Part shown: positions 14,275 to 22,093 of the stretch, one piece after another | Layout of the letters: every line of letters starts with the position of its first letter | How positions within the stretch are numbered: the first letter of the stretch is position 1 | Translations under genes and position numbers: made by a program | Assembly: GCA_934654475.1 (NCBI GenBank) | Contig: CAKUFZ010000023.1 | Location: 1-28,859, forward strand | DNA: 28,859 bases | Direction: 5' to 3' | From: an uncultured Coriobacteriales bacterium | Lineage (GTDB): Bacteria > Actinomycetota > Coriobacteriia > Coriobacteriales > UMGS124 | Notes under the pieces: generated by a model | What the model was told of the DNA's origin: nothing | Databases searched by the model: none | Seen by the model: only the letters and a program-made list of their open reading frames with translations

Positions 14275-15081
14275 ATGAGGGATGACAACGATATGACGCA
14301 CGCAGCGCAGTTCGATCGCGAGGAAGGCGTTGAGGCTGTCGATTCCTGCAAGCAGGATGCTGCAGGGGACCGTACGCCTGAAGAAGTAACCGCGTCCTTG
14401 CGTGCGCGCCTTACGGCCAATCACGCCAACACGCTTGCCTACATTGCCTGCCTCAAAGCTTGTACTGGCGCACCTCGCCCGTATCGCGAGGTCGAGGAGG
14501 AGCTCCTGGCCTCGCCTGCGTTTGCAATCTCGCTGCAGACGCCCCATACCTTGCTGGGCTTCCTCATTTCGGACGGCGGCATTGAAAAGATTAATGTTGA
14601 CCCTGAATCTGAGGTTGAGACTCAAGGTGAAAAGGGTCCCGAGGGCGATGCTGCCATCGACGAGATTTCTGAAGCCGCCGCTTCAACTGACGCATGCATG
14701 ACGGATGACGCCCAGCCTGCGGTACCTGGTGAAACTGCAGATGTCGACCAGCCAGTCGACTACCTTTTGCACACCACGGAGCAGGGCGAGGCGATTCTGG
14801 CCGAGTTTGACGGAGTCGCCCGGTTCGAGCGCCTTCTTGCCGCTGAGCCTGAAGGTTACCTCGAGGCTTACCTCATCGTCCTGGATACCTGCGCCGACGA
14901 GGGGGCGAGCCTGAAGGCGATAGAGGTCGCGCTTGCGGGTCATCCTGCCCTCACCAATCCCAAGCGCGTGTATGCGGGCTACTTCATCTCAAAGCTCGAG
15001 CATGTGGGCGCCATCGCCTGGACAGACGCCTGGCACATCACGGAAGACGGCAAACGCATCATCGCCGCCCTTGCTGCATAG
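14275..15081 (+). CDS. Uncharacterised protein with two repeated helical domains
   Basis: This is a 268-residue soluble acidic protein of unknown function. ATG 14275 is preceded by GAGGAGGAACA, an excellent ribosome site. It contains two related segments of about 65 residues. The first (residues of about 46-108) includes LAYIACLKACTGAP, EVEEELLASPAF and LLGFLISDGGI. The second (of about 188-260) includes AYLIVLDTCADEGA, AIEVALAGHPAL and YAGYFISKLEHVGAI, ending in WHITEDGKRIIAAL. The pattern of helices plus a final strand-turn-strand resembles winged-helix domains, but I cannot name a family. An acidic linker joins the two. It lies 123 bases upstream of the molybdoenzyme operon on the same strand and could be a regulator or accessory factor for it. 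Confidence 0.75.
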   Translation: MRDDNDMTHAAQFDREEGVEAVDSCKQDAAGDRTPEEVTASLRARLTANHANTLAYIACLKACTGAPRPYREVEEELLASPAFAISLQTPHTLLGFLISDGGIEKINVDPESEVETQGEKGPEGDAAIDEISEAAASTDACMTDDAQPAVPGETADVDQPVDYLLHTTEQGEAILAEFDGVARFERLLAAEPEGYLEAYLIVLDTCADEGASLKAIEVALAGHPALTNPKRVYAGYFISKLEHVGAIAWTDAWHITEDGKRIIAALAA

Positions 15082-15115
15082 CGTCAAAGAGCGGCCACGT
15101 TTTTTTGGTTTCAAT

Positions 15116-15130
15116 CGCGCACGGTGCGCG
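15116..15130. promoter_or_regulatory. 15-bp palindrome upstream of molybdoenzyme operon
   Basis: CGCGCAC-G-GTGCGCG is perfectly symmetrical. It is followed at 15137-15159 by a small hairpin (ACGCCC with GGGCGT) and then by the ribosome sites of the molybdoenzyme gene. It could be an operator or part of a structured leader. No clear -10/-35 pair is seen beside it. Confidence 0.4.
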
Positions 15131-15204
15131 TTGAACACGCCCTGCTTCAGGCGGGGCGTCATAGGAGAGAGGAAGGACACAACATGTTCGAGAAGGAGGT
15201 CACG

Positions 15205-17913
15205 ATGGAGAAGACCACGATGTCGCGTCGTACGTTCACCAAGTGTGCCGCGGCGCTCGGTGCCGTTGCCGCCCTGGGTATGGGCGTGTCTGGCGACCTG
15301 GTCAAGGCCGACCCCGCCCGTGCCGAGGAGGCCGACGAGGAGCAGATCATCAAGACGTCGTGCCGCGCATGCATCGCAAGCTGCGCTGTGCTCGCCCACG
15401 TCAAGAACGGCCGCGTCATTCGCATCGAGGGTAACCCCGAGAGCCCGATGAGCATGGGCGGCGTGTGCGCCAAGGGTATGGCCGGTATTCAGGCTCTCTA
15501 TCATCCCAACCGCAACAAGTACCCCATGCGTCGCGTGGGCGAGCGTGGCGGCAACGACTGGGAGCGCATCTCTTGGGATGAGGCGCTGACCGATATCGCC
15601 ACCCGCATCAACGAGGTTTCTGACAAGTACGGCTCTGAGGCCATTTCTGTTTCCACTGGTGGCGGCGGCAACCCCCACTTCTCCAATGTCAAGCGCTTTG
15701 GCGAGGCCATCAACACCCCCAACGTTTGGGAGCCTGGCTGCGCTCAGTGCTACCTGCCCCGTATGGGCGCCTCGCTTCTTGCCTATGGCGCAGGCAAGCC
15801 CAACAACCTCTCGTTCTCTGACTCCAACGGTTGGGACTACTACTACACCGACTCCGCCGTCACGAGCCTGGTCTTGTGGGGTACCGACCCTTCGAACTCC
15901 TCCGTCGCCACTGGCGGCCGCGCCCTCACCGAGCTGCGCAATCGTCCCCAGGGCCTCAAGACGGTCGTCATCGACCCGCGTTTCACGATGGATGCCGCCA
16001 AGGCCGATGTGTGGCTTCCCATTCGCCCTGGTACCGACGCCGCCCTGCTGATGGCCTGGACCAAGTGGATCCTCGACAACGAGAAGTTTGACGCCGAGTT
16101 CTGCCGCACTTGGACCAACATGCCCTACCTCATCAACCCCGAGACGCGCCTGACGCTCAAGGCGACCGAGGCCGGCCTCGAGGGCTCCGACACCGACTAC
16201 GTCGTGTGGGATTCCGAGAAGAACGAGCCCGTCGTTGTCGAGTACCCCATGAACGAGGGCGTCGTGCCTGCGCTTTTCGGTGAGTACGAGGTCAACGGCA
16301 TGAGCTGCAAGACCGGCGGCCAGCTGCTCGCCGAGTCTGTCGAGGAGTTCACGCTCGATAAGGCCGCTGAGATCTGCTGGCTCGATGCCGACCAGATCGA
16401 GAAGGCGCTTGAGATTTACACCGATCCCGAGGGTCAGTCCGGCATTCTCCAGGGCGTGGCCATCGACCAGTACGCGCAGTCGCAGCAGTGCGCCCTGGCC
16501 GCTCTGAACCTTGAGTTCCTCATGGGCAATGTCGAGAAGCCCGGCACGATGCTCCAGCGCTTCAAGAACGCTCCCTGCCGTGACCAGCTGGGTAACACGC
16601 CGCGCCTCCTCTCCACCGAGAAGGTCATGAAGCGCTGCGGTTACGTCGAGCACAAGGGCCTCATGTGCTGGGACATGGCCTTCATTCCCGACGTGTTCAA
16701 GGCCATGAAGGACGGCGACCCCTACCAGATCCATATGTGGATCGAGCGTTCCGGCAACAAGCACGTCGTTCTGGGCAACTCCAGCTGCCTGGACGAGGTC
16801 GTGCCTAACCTCGACTTCGTGCTGCACATCTACATGTACCCCACGGCATTCTCCGTGCTGTGCGCCGACATGCTGCTGCCCTGCACCGAGTGGCTTGAGA
16901 CCAACCTCACCATTCCGCAGCTCAACACCATCGTTATGCGTCAGGCGTGCACCCACCTTTTCGAGACCGTCGAGGAGGGCATCATCTGGACGCAGATCGT
17001 TCAGAAGTGCGCCGAGCTCGGCAACACCGACGCGGCTCGCGCCTTTGACGCTGACGCCTGCATGACCGCCCCGTTCTACAAGAACGAGTACGAGAAGCAG
17101 CTCATGCACCTCAACAAGCTCGACATGACCTGGGAGGAGGCTTGCAAGGAGGGCGTCATCACCTGGTGCACCCCCGAGGAGTACCGTACCTATGGCGTCT
17201 ACCTCAACACCGACGAGGAAACCGGCAAGCCCAAGGGCTTCGGCACGCCTTCCAAGAAGCTCGAGGTGTACTGCGAGTCCAACATCATCCTGGGCCGCAC
17301 CGGCTATCCGTGGGCGCATTCCACCGAGGAGGCCAACCTCGTCGTCGAGCCTGCCAGCGTCGAGTACGAGCCCCTGTGCTACTACGAGGAGCCTGCTGAG
17401 AGTCCTCTGACCGACACCGAGTACCCGCTCGTGCTCACCGAGGGCCGTCTGCCCATGTACCACCACGGCACGCTGCGCAACATCCCGTACCTGCGCGAGA
17501 TCTATCCCGTGCCTGAGTGCTGGATCCACCCCGAGGATGCCGAGAAGTACGGCATCACGGACGGTGAGTGGGTCAACATCGAGAGCCGCCGCGGCAAGAC
17601 GCACGGCAAGGCCAAGGTCACCACGGCAATCGCCAAGGGCGTCGTGTACCAGGAGCGTTTCTGGGCACCCGAGCTGCTTGATTCCGACGACCCGGCTCAG
17701 GCTTACAAGGCGTTCAACATCAACGTCCTCACCAAGAACGACCCGCCCTACAACCCCGAGTACGGCACCTACACGCTGCGCGGCTTTACTGTCAAGGTGA
17801 CCCCGTCCACCGATGAGATCTGCGACAAGATCTGGACTGAGCCGTCTCAGTTCGCGGTGTGGATGCCCGAGGCTTCTGATCCTACCGAGGAGGTGTTCGA
17901 CTATGGCGCGTAA
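15205..17913 (+). CDS. Tat-exported molybdopterin oxidoreductase, DMSO reductase family catalytic subunit
   Basis: This is a 902-residue enzyme. Its N-terminus has a twin-arginine signal (SRRTFTK, residues 7-13) for export in folded form. Cys53, Cys56, Cys60 and Cys88 give the CX2CX3CX27C pattern of the FS0 iron-sulfur cluster. WEPGCAQCYLPR (175-186) is where the molybdenum ligand is expected, with Cys182 or Cys179 the candidates. The DPR (VVIDPRF) and C-terminal cofactor domain (LTEGRLPMYHHGTLRN, then HPEDAEKYGITDGEWV) are typical. Relatives reduce sulfur compounds, oxyanions or, in gut Coriobacteriia, catechols (dehydroxylases); substrate cannot be fixed here. ATG 15205 has AAGGAGGT 5 bases upstream, while ATG 15184 also has a good site. 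It overlaps the next gene by 11 bases. Confidence 0.95.
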   Translation: MEKTTMSRRTFTKCAAALGAVAALGMGVSGDLVKADPARAEEADEEQIIKTSCRACIASCAVLAHVKNGRVIRIEGNPESPMSMGGVCAKGMAGIQALYHPNRNKYPMRRVGERGGNDWERISWDEALTDIATRINEVSDKYGSEAISVSTGGGGNPHFSNVKRFGEAINTPNVWEPGCAQCYLPRMGASLLAYGAGKPNNLSFSDSNGWDYYYTDSAVTSLVLWGTDPSNSSVATGGRALTELRNRPQGLKTVVIDPRFTMDAAKADVWLPIRPGTDAALLMAWTKWILDNEKFDAEFCRTWTNMPYLINPETRLTLKATEAGLEGSDTDYVVWDSEKNEPVVVEYPMNEGVVPALFGEYEVNGMSCKTGGQLLAESVEEFTLDKAAEICWLDADQIEKALEIYTDPEGQSGILQGVAIDQYAQSQQCALAALNLEFLMGNVEKPGTMLQRFKNAPCRDQLGNTPRLLSTEKVMKRCGYVEHKGLMCWDMAFIPDVFKAMKDGDPYQIHMWIERSGNKHVVLGNSSCLDEVVPNLDFVLHIYMYPTAFSVLCADMLLPCTEWLETNLTIPQLNTIVMRQACTHLFETVEEGIIWTQIVQKCAELGNTDAARAFDADACMTAPFYKNEYEKQLMHLNKLDMTWEEACKEGVITWCTPEEYRTYGVYLNTDEETGKPKGFGTPSKKLEVYCESNIILGRTGYPWAHSTEEANLVVEPASVEYEPLCYYEEPAESPLTDTEYPLVLTEGRLPMYHHGTLRNIPYLREIYPVPECWIHPEDAEKYGITDGEWVNIESRRGKTHGKAKVTTAIAKGVVYQERFWAPELLDSDDPAQAYKAFNINVLTKNDPPYNPEYGTYTLRGFTVKVTPSTDEICDKIWTEPSQFAVWMPEASDPTEEVFDYGA

Positions 17914-18496
17914 TTGCATAGTCGTCAACATTGACCGCTGCACTGGCTGCTATGCCTGCCAGGTGGCCTGCAAGATGCAAAACGAGGTGGCCCTGGGTCT
18001 TGCCTGGAACCAGGTGAAGATCGTCGGCCCCGTCGGTGAGTACCCCAACATGGTGCGCTACCCGCTGCCTACGATGTGCCAGGAGTGCGAGAACGCCCCG
18101 TGCCTCGAGGTTTGCCCCACCGGCGCCACCTACCGCGACGAGGAGACGGGCGTCATCCTCATTGACTCCGAGCAGTGCATCGGCTGCCAGGCTTGCATGC
18201 AGGCCTGCCCCTATGGCCAGCGTTGCTACAACGAGCAGGCCGGCGTTGTGGAGAAGTGCAACCTCTGCCACGACCTCACGGCCAAGGGCGAGCTTCCCGC
18301 ATGCGTGAAGAGCTGCTCCGCCGGCGCCCGCTTCTATGGCGACCTCGACGATCCCGAGTCCGATGTCTCCAAGGAGCTCGCCAAGTATTCCGAGGACCAG
18401 ATTCACACGCTGCCCGATACGGGCAACGCCCCCCTCACCAAGTACATTATCACCTCGATGCATGGTGAGAACGCCTGGCAGACGGACATTTTCTAA
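17903..18496 (+). CDS. Ferredoxin-type electron-transfer subunit with four [4Fe-4S] sites
   Basis: This 197-residue protein has four cysteine clusters: CTGCYACQVAC (13-23), CQECENAPCLEVCP, CIGCQACMQACP and a final CNLCHD paired with PACVKSC. This is the DmsB/PsrB/NrfC-type arrangement that wires a molybdoenzyme catalytic subunit to the quinone pool. It has no signal of its own and is presumably exported together with the catalytic subunit. The ATG at 17903 lies inside the end of that gene, with GAGGAGGT upstream, so translation is coupled. No NrfD- or DmsC-type membrane anchor follows, which is unusual. Confidence 0.95.
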   Translation: MARNCIVVNIDRCTGCYACQVACKMQNEVALGLAWNQVKIVGPVGEYPNMVRYPLPTMCQECENAPCLEVCPTGATYRDEETGVILIDSEQCIGCQACMQACPYGQRCYNEQAGVVEKCNLCHDLTAKGELPACVKSCSAGARFYGDLDDPESDVSKELAKYSEDQIHTLPDTGNAPLTKYIITSMHGENAWQTDIF

Positions 18497-18524
18497 GTCG
18501 TTTCGTTAAAACAGGGCCCTCAAA

Positions 18525-18559
18525 GTGCGGTGTCGTCATGCGCGGCGACGGCACCGCAC
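18525..18559 (+). other. Intercistronic hairpin in the molybdoenzyme operon
   Basis: GTGCGGTGTCGTC (18525-18537) pairs with GACGGCACCGCAC (18547-18559) over 13 bp with one G-U pair and a 9-base loop. It sits in the 126-base gap between the ferredoxin and chaperone genes. No T-run follows, so it may protect the upstream mRNA from 3' decay and lower chaperone expression. Confidence 0.55.
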
Positions 18560-18622
18560 CCCTTGCTACATGGGTGTTCCGCGCAAAGTTTCAAAACGCG
18601 CCAAGAATCAGGAGAAACCGAC

Positions 18623-19300
18623 ATGGATCAGCAGACAAAAGACGACATCATTACTTCTGGCGCCGACCGTGCCGGCTTCTACAGCTTCTTGGCAGGCGTC
18701 TATCTGTGGGAGCCTACTTCCGAGCAGATTGAGGCCATGGCAGGGGCCAACTTCCCGGTGGGAGAGGACACCTTTGGCCGTGGTTATGCGCTTATCGCCG
18801 ATTGCCTGCGCCATCGCGACACCGGTACCCGCCAGGAGATCGCCGTGGATTATGCGCACACATTCTTGGGCGCCGGCAACTACGACAAGCTCATGGCGCC
18901 GCCTTATGAGAGCGTCTATACGAGCGAGGAGCACCTGCTCATGCAGGATGCTCGTGACGGGGCGCTGTCGTTCTACCGCTCTGAGGGCCTCGACCTTCCT
19001 GCGGAGAACACCACGCCTGAAGACCACATCGGCTTCGAGATGCAGTTCATGGCCAAGCTTATCGACCGTTCCTGCGATGCCCTGAGTGCGGGCGACGAGG
19101 CTGAGTTTGCCCGTCTTGTGCGCGTACAGCATGAGTTCTACGTTCAGCATCTTGCCAACTGGCTGCCTGCTTTCATCGCTGATATCGAACGTCATTGCAA
19201 GACCGATTACTATCGCGGTGTGGCTCAGCTTACGCGCGCCTTCCTTGCGGAGGAGAAAGAGCAGCTCGAAGGCCTTGCCGAGGTTGTCAGGGCGGCCTAG
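18623..19300 (+). CDS. TorD/DmsD-like molybdoenzyme maturation chaperone
   Basis: This 225-residue all-helical cytoplasmic protein belongs to the TorD family, which binds the twin-arginine signal and folding intermediate of a partner molybdoenzyme until cofactor is inserted. Family signatures are visible: YAHTFLG followed by APPYESVYTSEEHLL (about residues 77-105), and PEDHIGFEMQFMAKL (about 130-145). Length is normal. ATG 18623 follows AGGAGAAACCGAC, a good ribosome site. As third gene of the operon it almost certainly serves the enzyme at 15205. Confidence 0.9.
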   Translation: MDQQTKDDIITSGADRAGFYSFLAGVYLWEPTSEQIEAMAGANFPVGEDTFGRGYALIADCLRHRDTGTRQEIAVDYAHTFLGAGNYDKLMAPPYESVYTSEEHLLMQDARDGALSFYRSEGLDLPAENTTPEDHIGFEMQFMAKLIDRSCDALSAGDEAEFARLVRVQHEFYVQHLANWLPAFIADIERHCKTDYYRGVAQLTRAFLAEEKEQLEGLAEVVRAA

Positions 19301-19433
19301 CTTTTGTCACTTGAGGCGTTCGGCGGTGAGCTTCCGGCTGAGTCTCTGGCAGGAGAAGAGATTCTCCGCGTACAATCGGGCGCATGTTTGCCGAGGGTTT
19401 AAACGCCACGGCTAACCCAGTGTGCTAGCATTC

Positions 19434-19466
19434 AAAAGGTCCCGTCTCTGACGGGGCCTTTTGTGT
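19434..19466 (+). terminator. Terminator of the molybdoenzyme operon
   Basis: AAAAGGTCCCGTC (19434-19446) pairs with GACGGGGCCTTTT (19450-19462), 13 bp with one T-G pair, then TGTGTTT. It lies 134 bases after the chaperone stop and about 40 bases before the ribosome site of the next LuxR gene. If that LuxR promoter lies upstream of it (a TACAAT is at 19371), it would act as an attenuator instead. Confidence 0.8.
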
Positions 19467-19520
19467 TTGAGGGAGAGAAGATACAGGCGGATTGTGCCTG
19501 GCAGTAGGGGAGAGCAGCAG

Positions 19521-21167
19521 ATGGGCAGTGCTCAGGGCAAGGACAAAGGCAAGGGACCCGAACAATCAACCGACGAGGTGGTTCTGCATGGGCCCTCGGC
19601 TCTGGCACGTCTTCTGCTCGATCTTGACGAGCAGTGGCCCTCGCTTCGTTTTGTGGGTTTTGGTCTGTATTACGCCTGGATTTGGCTGTGCTATGACAGC
19701 ACCACCCTGCTCGATGCTTCGATTCGAGCCAATGCGGATACGACCTTTGCAATGTACCTTGCCTCTACCACTGCACTTGGTCTCACGCTCGTGCTTGCGG
19801 CCGCCTTCCCGGCCGTCTCTGCTCGACTTACGCAGAACAAGCCTTTCTTGCTTGCCATGGGGCTTCTTGCTGGTATAGCAACGGTTTTCGTCAAACTCAT
19901 GGCTCCCAATGGGGCGTTTGATTCCGTGTTCCTACTCTTTTGCGTTCTCACCGGCCTGGGGACGGCGTGGGTATGTTTGCGCATGGGCATGGAGTATGCC
20001 TCGGTTGGCTCTCGTCGTGCGACCATGAACGCTGCGGCTGCCTTTGTCGCGGCCTCGCTCATGTACTTCTTGGTACGCGGGTTGCCCGAGCACCTTGGTC
20101 TTGGCGTCATGGCTTTGCTGCCGTTGGGCGCGACGCTCTGCACGCTGACGCCGGCCGGTGACGCCCCGATGGAAGAGCCTGTTGAGCCGCACGATCATCT
20201 TTTGCCGCGCGGGTTCTTTTTGCGACTCATGTTTGCCATTGCGGTGTTTTCCGTCGTTGTGGGAGTCACGCGCGGCTTTTCCGCACTGACGCAGGCCACG
20301 AATGTCCTTGATGACAGGGGATGCATGGTGGTATTTGGGATGGCTCTCGTGGCAACCCTGCTTTATGTGCTTGTTGGTACGCTGGGCAATGATTTCGACG
20401 TAAGCCGCCTCTACTACCCAGTCATCATTCTTGCTTCGCTGGGCATTCTCGTCATGCCACTCGTTGACGGTGCGGGGCAAGCTGGCGGCGTGTTCGTCGG
20501 CATCGCCTATGCCTGCTTCGTCATGATCATGTGGTGTCTCTTTGCCCACGTGGCTTATGTGACGGGCGCGCCGGCGGTTCGTGTCTTTGGTTTGGGACGC
20601 GGCACCTCCGCCCTGGGAACAACGGCTGGTTGGCTTTTGGGATCGCAACTGGCTGGTCATGAGATGCTTGACGCCACTTCGATGTTCGTCGTTTCATGCG
20701 TGATGGTGCTTGCGCTGCTTGTGGTGTCGATGCTCGTGTTCAATGACCGTGCGGTGGGAATGGTACTGCGCATGGTGGGCAAGCGTGCCGCGCAGGACGC
20801 TCAAGACGGCAAGGACCTCGCCGGTGGCGCTGACTCTATGAAAGGCGCCTTGCGTGAGGTTGGTGGCAATCTCAAGAGCGCTTCATTGTCATCTGAACAG
20901 GACGGCGATGAGGCGCAAACGGGCGAATCAGATCGCGCAGGAACGTGGACACGCTCTTGTTTGGATATAGCGGCCCGATTCGGCCTGTCACAGCGTGAGA
21001 CGGACGTCTTGTTCCTTCTCGCCAAGGGTCGCACGATTGCCTTTATCGCCGACGAACTCGGCGTCTCGTTCAACACGGCGAAGTCCCATATCCGGCACGT
21101 TTACGTGAAGATCGGGGTGCATACCAAGTCCGAGCTCCTCGATCTTGTAGAGCAAGGCCGCAAGTAA
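19521..21167 (+). CDS. LuxR-family regulator with multi-pass membrane sensor domain
   Basis: This is a 548-residue protein of the same architecture as the regulator at 6694 but divergent in sequence. Residues of about 45-420 contain some twelve hydrophobic segments. A charged linker (about 425-480) leads to a C-terminal LuxR helix-turn-helix: LSQRETDVLFLLAKGRT, then NTAKSHIRHVYVKIGVHTKSEL. ATG 19521 is chosen because AGGGGAGA lies 7 bases upstream. It follows the molybdoenzyme operon on the same strand, separated by a terminator, and is its likely controller. The first hairpin of the tandem array starts 6 bases after its stop codon. Confidence 0.9.
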   Translation: MGSAQGKDKGKGPEQSTDEVVLHGPSALARLLLDLDEQWPSLRFVGFGLYYAWIWLCYDSTTLLDASIRANADTTFAMYLASTTALGLTLVLAAAFPAVSARLTQNKPFLLAMGLLAGIATVFVKLMAPNGAFDSVFLLFCVLTGLGTAWVCLRMGMEYASVGSRRATMNAAAAFVAASLMYFLVRGLPEHLGLGVMALLPLGATLCTLTPAGDAPMEEPVEPHDHLLPRGFFLRLMFAIAVFSVVVGVTRGFSALTQATNVLDDRGCMVVFGMALVATLLYVLVGTLGNDFDVSRLYYPVIILASLGILVMPLVDGAGQAGGVFVGIAYACFVMIMWCLFAHVAYVTGAPAVRVFGLGRGTSALGTTAGWLLGSQLAGHEMLDATSMFVVSCVMVLALLVVSMLVFNDRAVGMVLRMVGKRAAQDAQDGKDLAGGADSMKGALREVGGNLKSASLSSEQDGDEAQTGESDRAGTWTRSCLDIAARFGLSQRETDVLFLLAKGRTIAFIADELGVSFNTAKSHIRHVYVKIGVHTKSELLDLVEQGRK

Positions 21168-21173
21168 TGAGAA

Positions 21174-21609
21174 GCGGAACCTCACGCGCCGCGTTCCACG
21201 GAGCCTCATGTACTCCAGTACACATCGGCTCCGTGCGCCTTGCGCGTGAGAACCCGCGTTTTGATGGGTTGCGGAACCTGATGCGCTGCGTTCTCCACGG
21301 GACTCGTCGCAAGACCAGCTCCGTGCGCGATGCCTAGAGTACTCCAGTACACGTCGGCATCGCGCGCCTTGCGCATCAGAACCCGCTTTTTATGGGTGCG
21401 GAACCTGATGCGCTGCGTTCCCGGGAGGCTCACGTACGTCCAGTACGCATCGCCTCCCGGCGCCTTGCGCATCAGAACCCGCTTTTTATGGGTGCGGAAC
21501 CTCACGCGCTGCGTTCCACGGAGCCTCATGTACTCCAGTAGGCCAGGGGCCCGCACCGCGCACATCGGCTCCCGGCGCCTTGCGGACGAGAACCCGCTTT
21601 TAATGGGAA
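21174..21609 (+). repeat. Four tandem hairpin units, each ending in a T-run
   Basis: Units begin with GCGGAACC at 21174, 21271, 21398 and 21494, and a degenerate fifth start is at 21610. Each unit has a basal GCGG/CCGC stem, a symmetrical AAC/AAC internal loop, a 9-bp helix, a small internal loop, a second 9-bp helix and an apical segment with GTAC..GTAC. A TTTTTATGGGT-like tail follows (TTTTGATGGGTT after unit 1). Helix 1 is CTCACGCGC/GCGCGTGAG in unit 1 and CTGATGCGC/GCGCATCAG in units 2 and 3. Helix 2 has three different but fully paired sequences in units 1 to 3. Unit 2 carries about 30 extra bases and unit 4 about 20, and unit 4 pairs less well. These look like duplicated terminator hairpins or a REP-like palindromic element. 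Confidence 0.85.
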
Positions 21610-21639
21610 GCGGAACCGCGTCTGCGGCGTCTTGTGCCA

Positions 21640-21704
21640 CAAACAAAAATGCGGCGGATCCGTCGTCTGCGGTTAAGGGGGAAGTTCCGCAGGGGATCCG
21701 CCGC
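21640..21704 (-). terminator. Minus-strand terminator, probably for the ilvA operon
   Basis: GCGGCGGATCC (21651-21661) pairs with GGATCCGCCGC (21694-21704), and inside it CTGCGG (21667-21672) pairs with CCGCAG (21687-21692). On the minus strand the stem is followed by ATTTTTGTTT. The nearest minus-strand gene is threonine ammonia-lyase, ending at 22094, which would give a 3' untranslated region of about 390 bases. Confidence 0.65.
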
Positions 21705-21908
21705 TCAAGGGGAATGCCAGGCGTCCAAGCGTAAGGGGGTCGCTCGCGCCGGCTCATTGAGGAGGCAATGTCTGTGTCTTGCGGGGGTCAGCCTCAATTT
21801 CTAAGCGCCTGTCCCGCTTGACTGATTGCATAATGCCCCAATTGCGCCTTCTGCGCGCCACCCTCAAGGTGTTATATGCTAAAAATCGCTATCTAGCTGG
21901 GAAAATCT

Positions 21909-21928
21909 TTGTGAAAACGTCTTCACAA
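21909..21928. promoter_or_regulatory. 20-bp palindrome resembling a LacI-family operator
   Basis: TTGTGAAAACGTCTTCACAA is symmetrical at 9 of 10 positions around a central CG, the shape of LacI/GalR-type operators. It is not a CRP site, because TGTGA and TCACA are eight, not six, bases apart. No LacI-type regulator or sugar gene is in the window. Confidence 0.4.
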
Positions 21929-22020
21929 TTGCGCTTGTCACCCATTAGGCAGGATGGTGATGAGGCATTGTGTACGATTGTAATAACCTCTCGTCACCCC
22001 CGTAGAAGCGTTCTCACCCC

Positions 22021-22080
22021 AACAGGGCGGGGTCAACGGTGCCCAATAATCCCTGGTTGAGACGCCGTCGACCCGCTGTT
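22021..22080 (-). other. Stem-loop just past the ilvA stop codon
   Basis: CCGTCGACCC (22065-22074) pairs with GGGTCAACGG (22030-22039) with one mismatch on this strand (G-U on the minus transcript), and AACAG/CTGTT flank it. On the minus strand it begins about 14 bases after the ilvA stop. No T-run follows, so it may be a stability element or a factor-dependent stop. Confidence 0.4.
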
Positions 22081-22093
22081 GACCTCTTTTGCG

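Larger units (their letters stand above)
21705..22093. other. Gene-poor stretch with palindrome
   Basis: No convincing gene is seen on either strand. A GAGGAGG at 21760-21766 precedes an ATG by only two bases and opens a 17-codon frame, probably fortuitous. The stretch 21830-21970 is A/T-rich relative to its surroundings (TTATATGCTAAAAAT near 21872) and could hold a promoter. A 20-bp palindrome and a stem-loop are listed separately. Confidence 0.4.

Noticed and set aside
14989..17943. 984-codon minus-strand frame opposite the molybdoenzyme
   Set aside because: Antisense shadow with biased Leu/Val/Gly/His composition and no domains.
21174..21609. CRISPR array
   Set aside because: Units are long near-identical palindromes with variation in paired positions, not short repeats separated by unique spacers; no cas gene in the window.
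21206..21757. 183-codon minus-strand frame with repeated peptide pattern
   Set aside because: The peptide repeats come from the hairpin array; no ribosome site, and the array is better explained as structured repeats.
21909..21928. CRP/FNR-type site
   Set aside because: Half-sites TGTGA and TCACA are 8 bases apart instead of 6; the central CG fits a LacI-type operator better.
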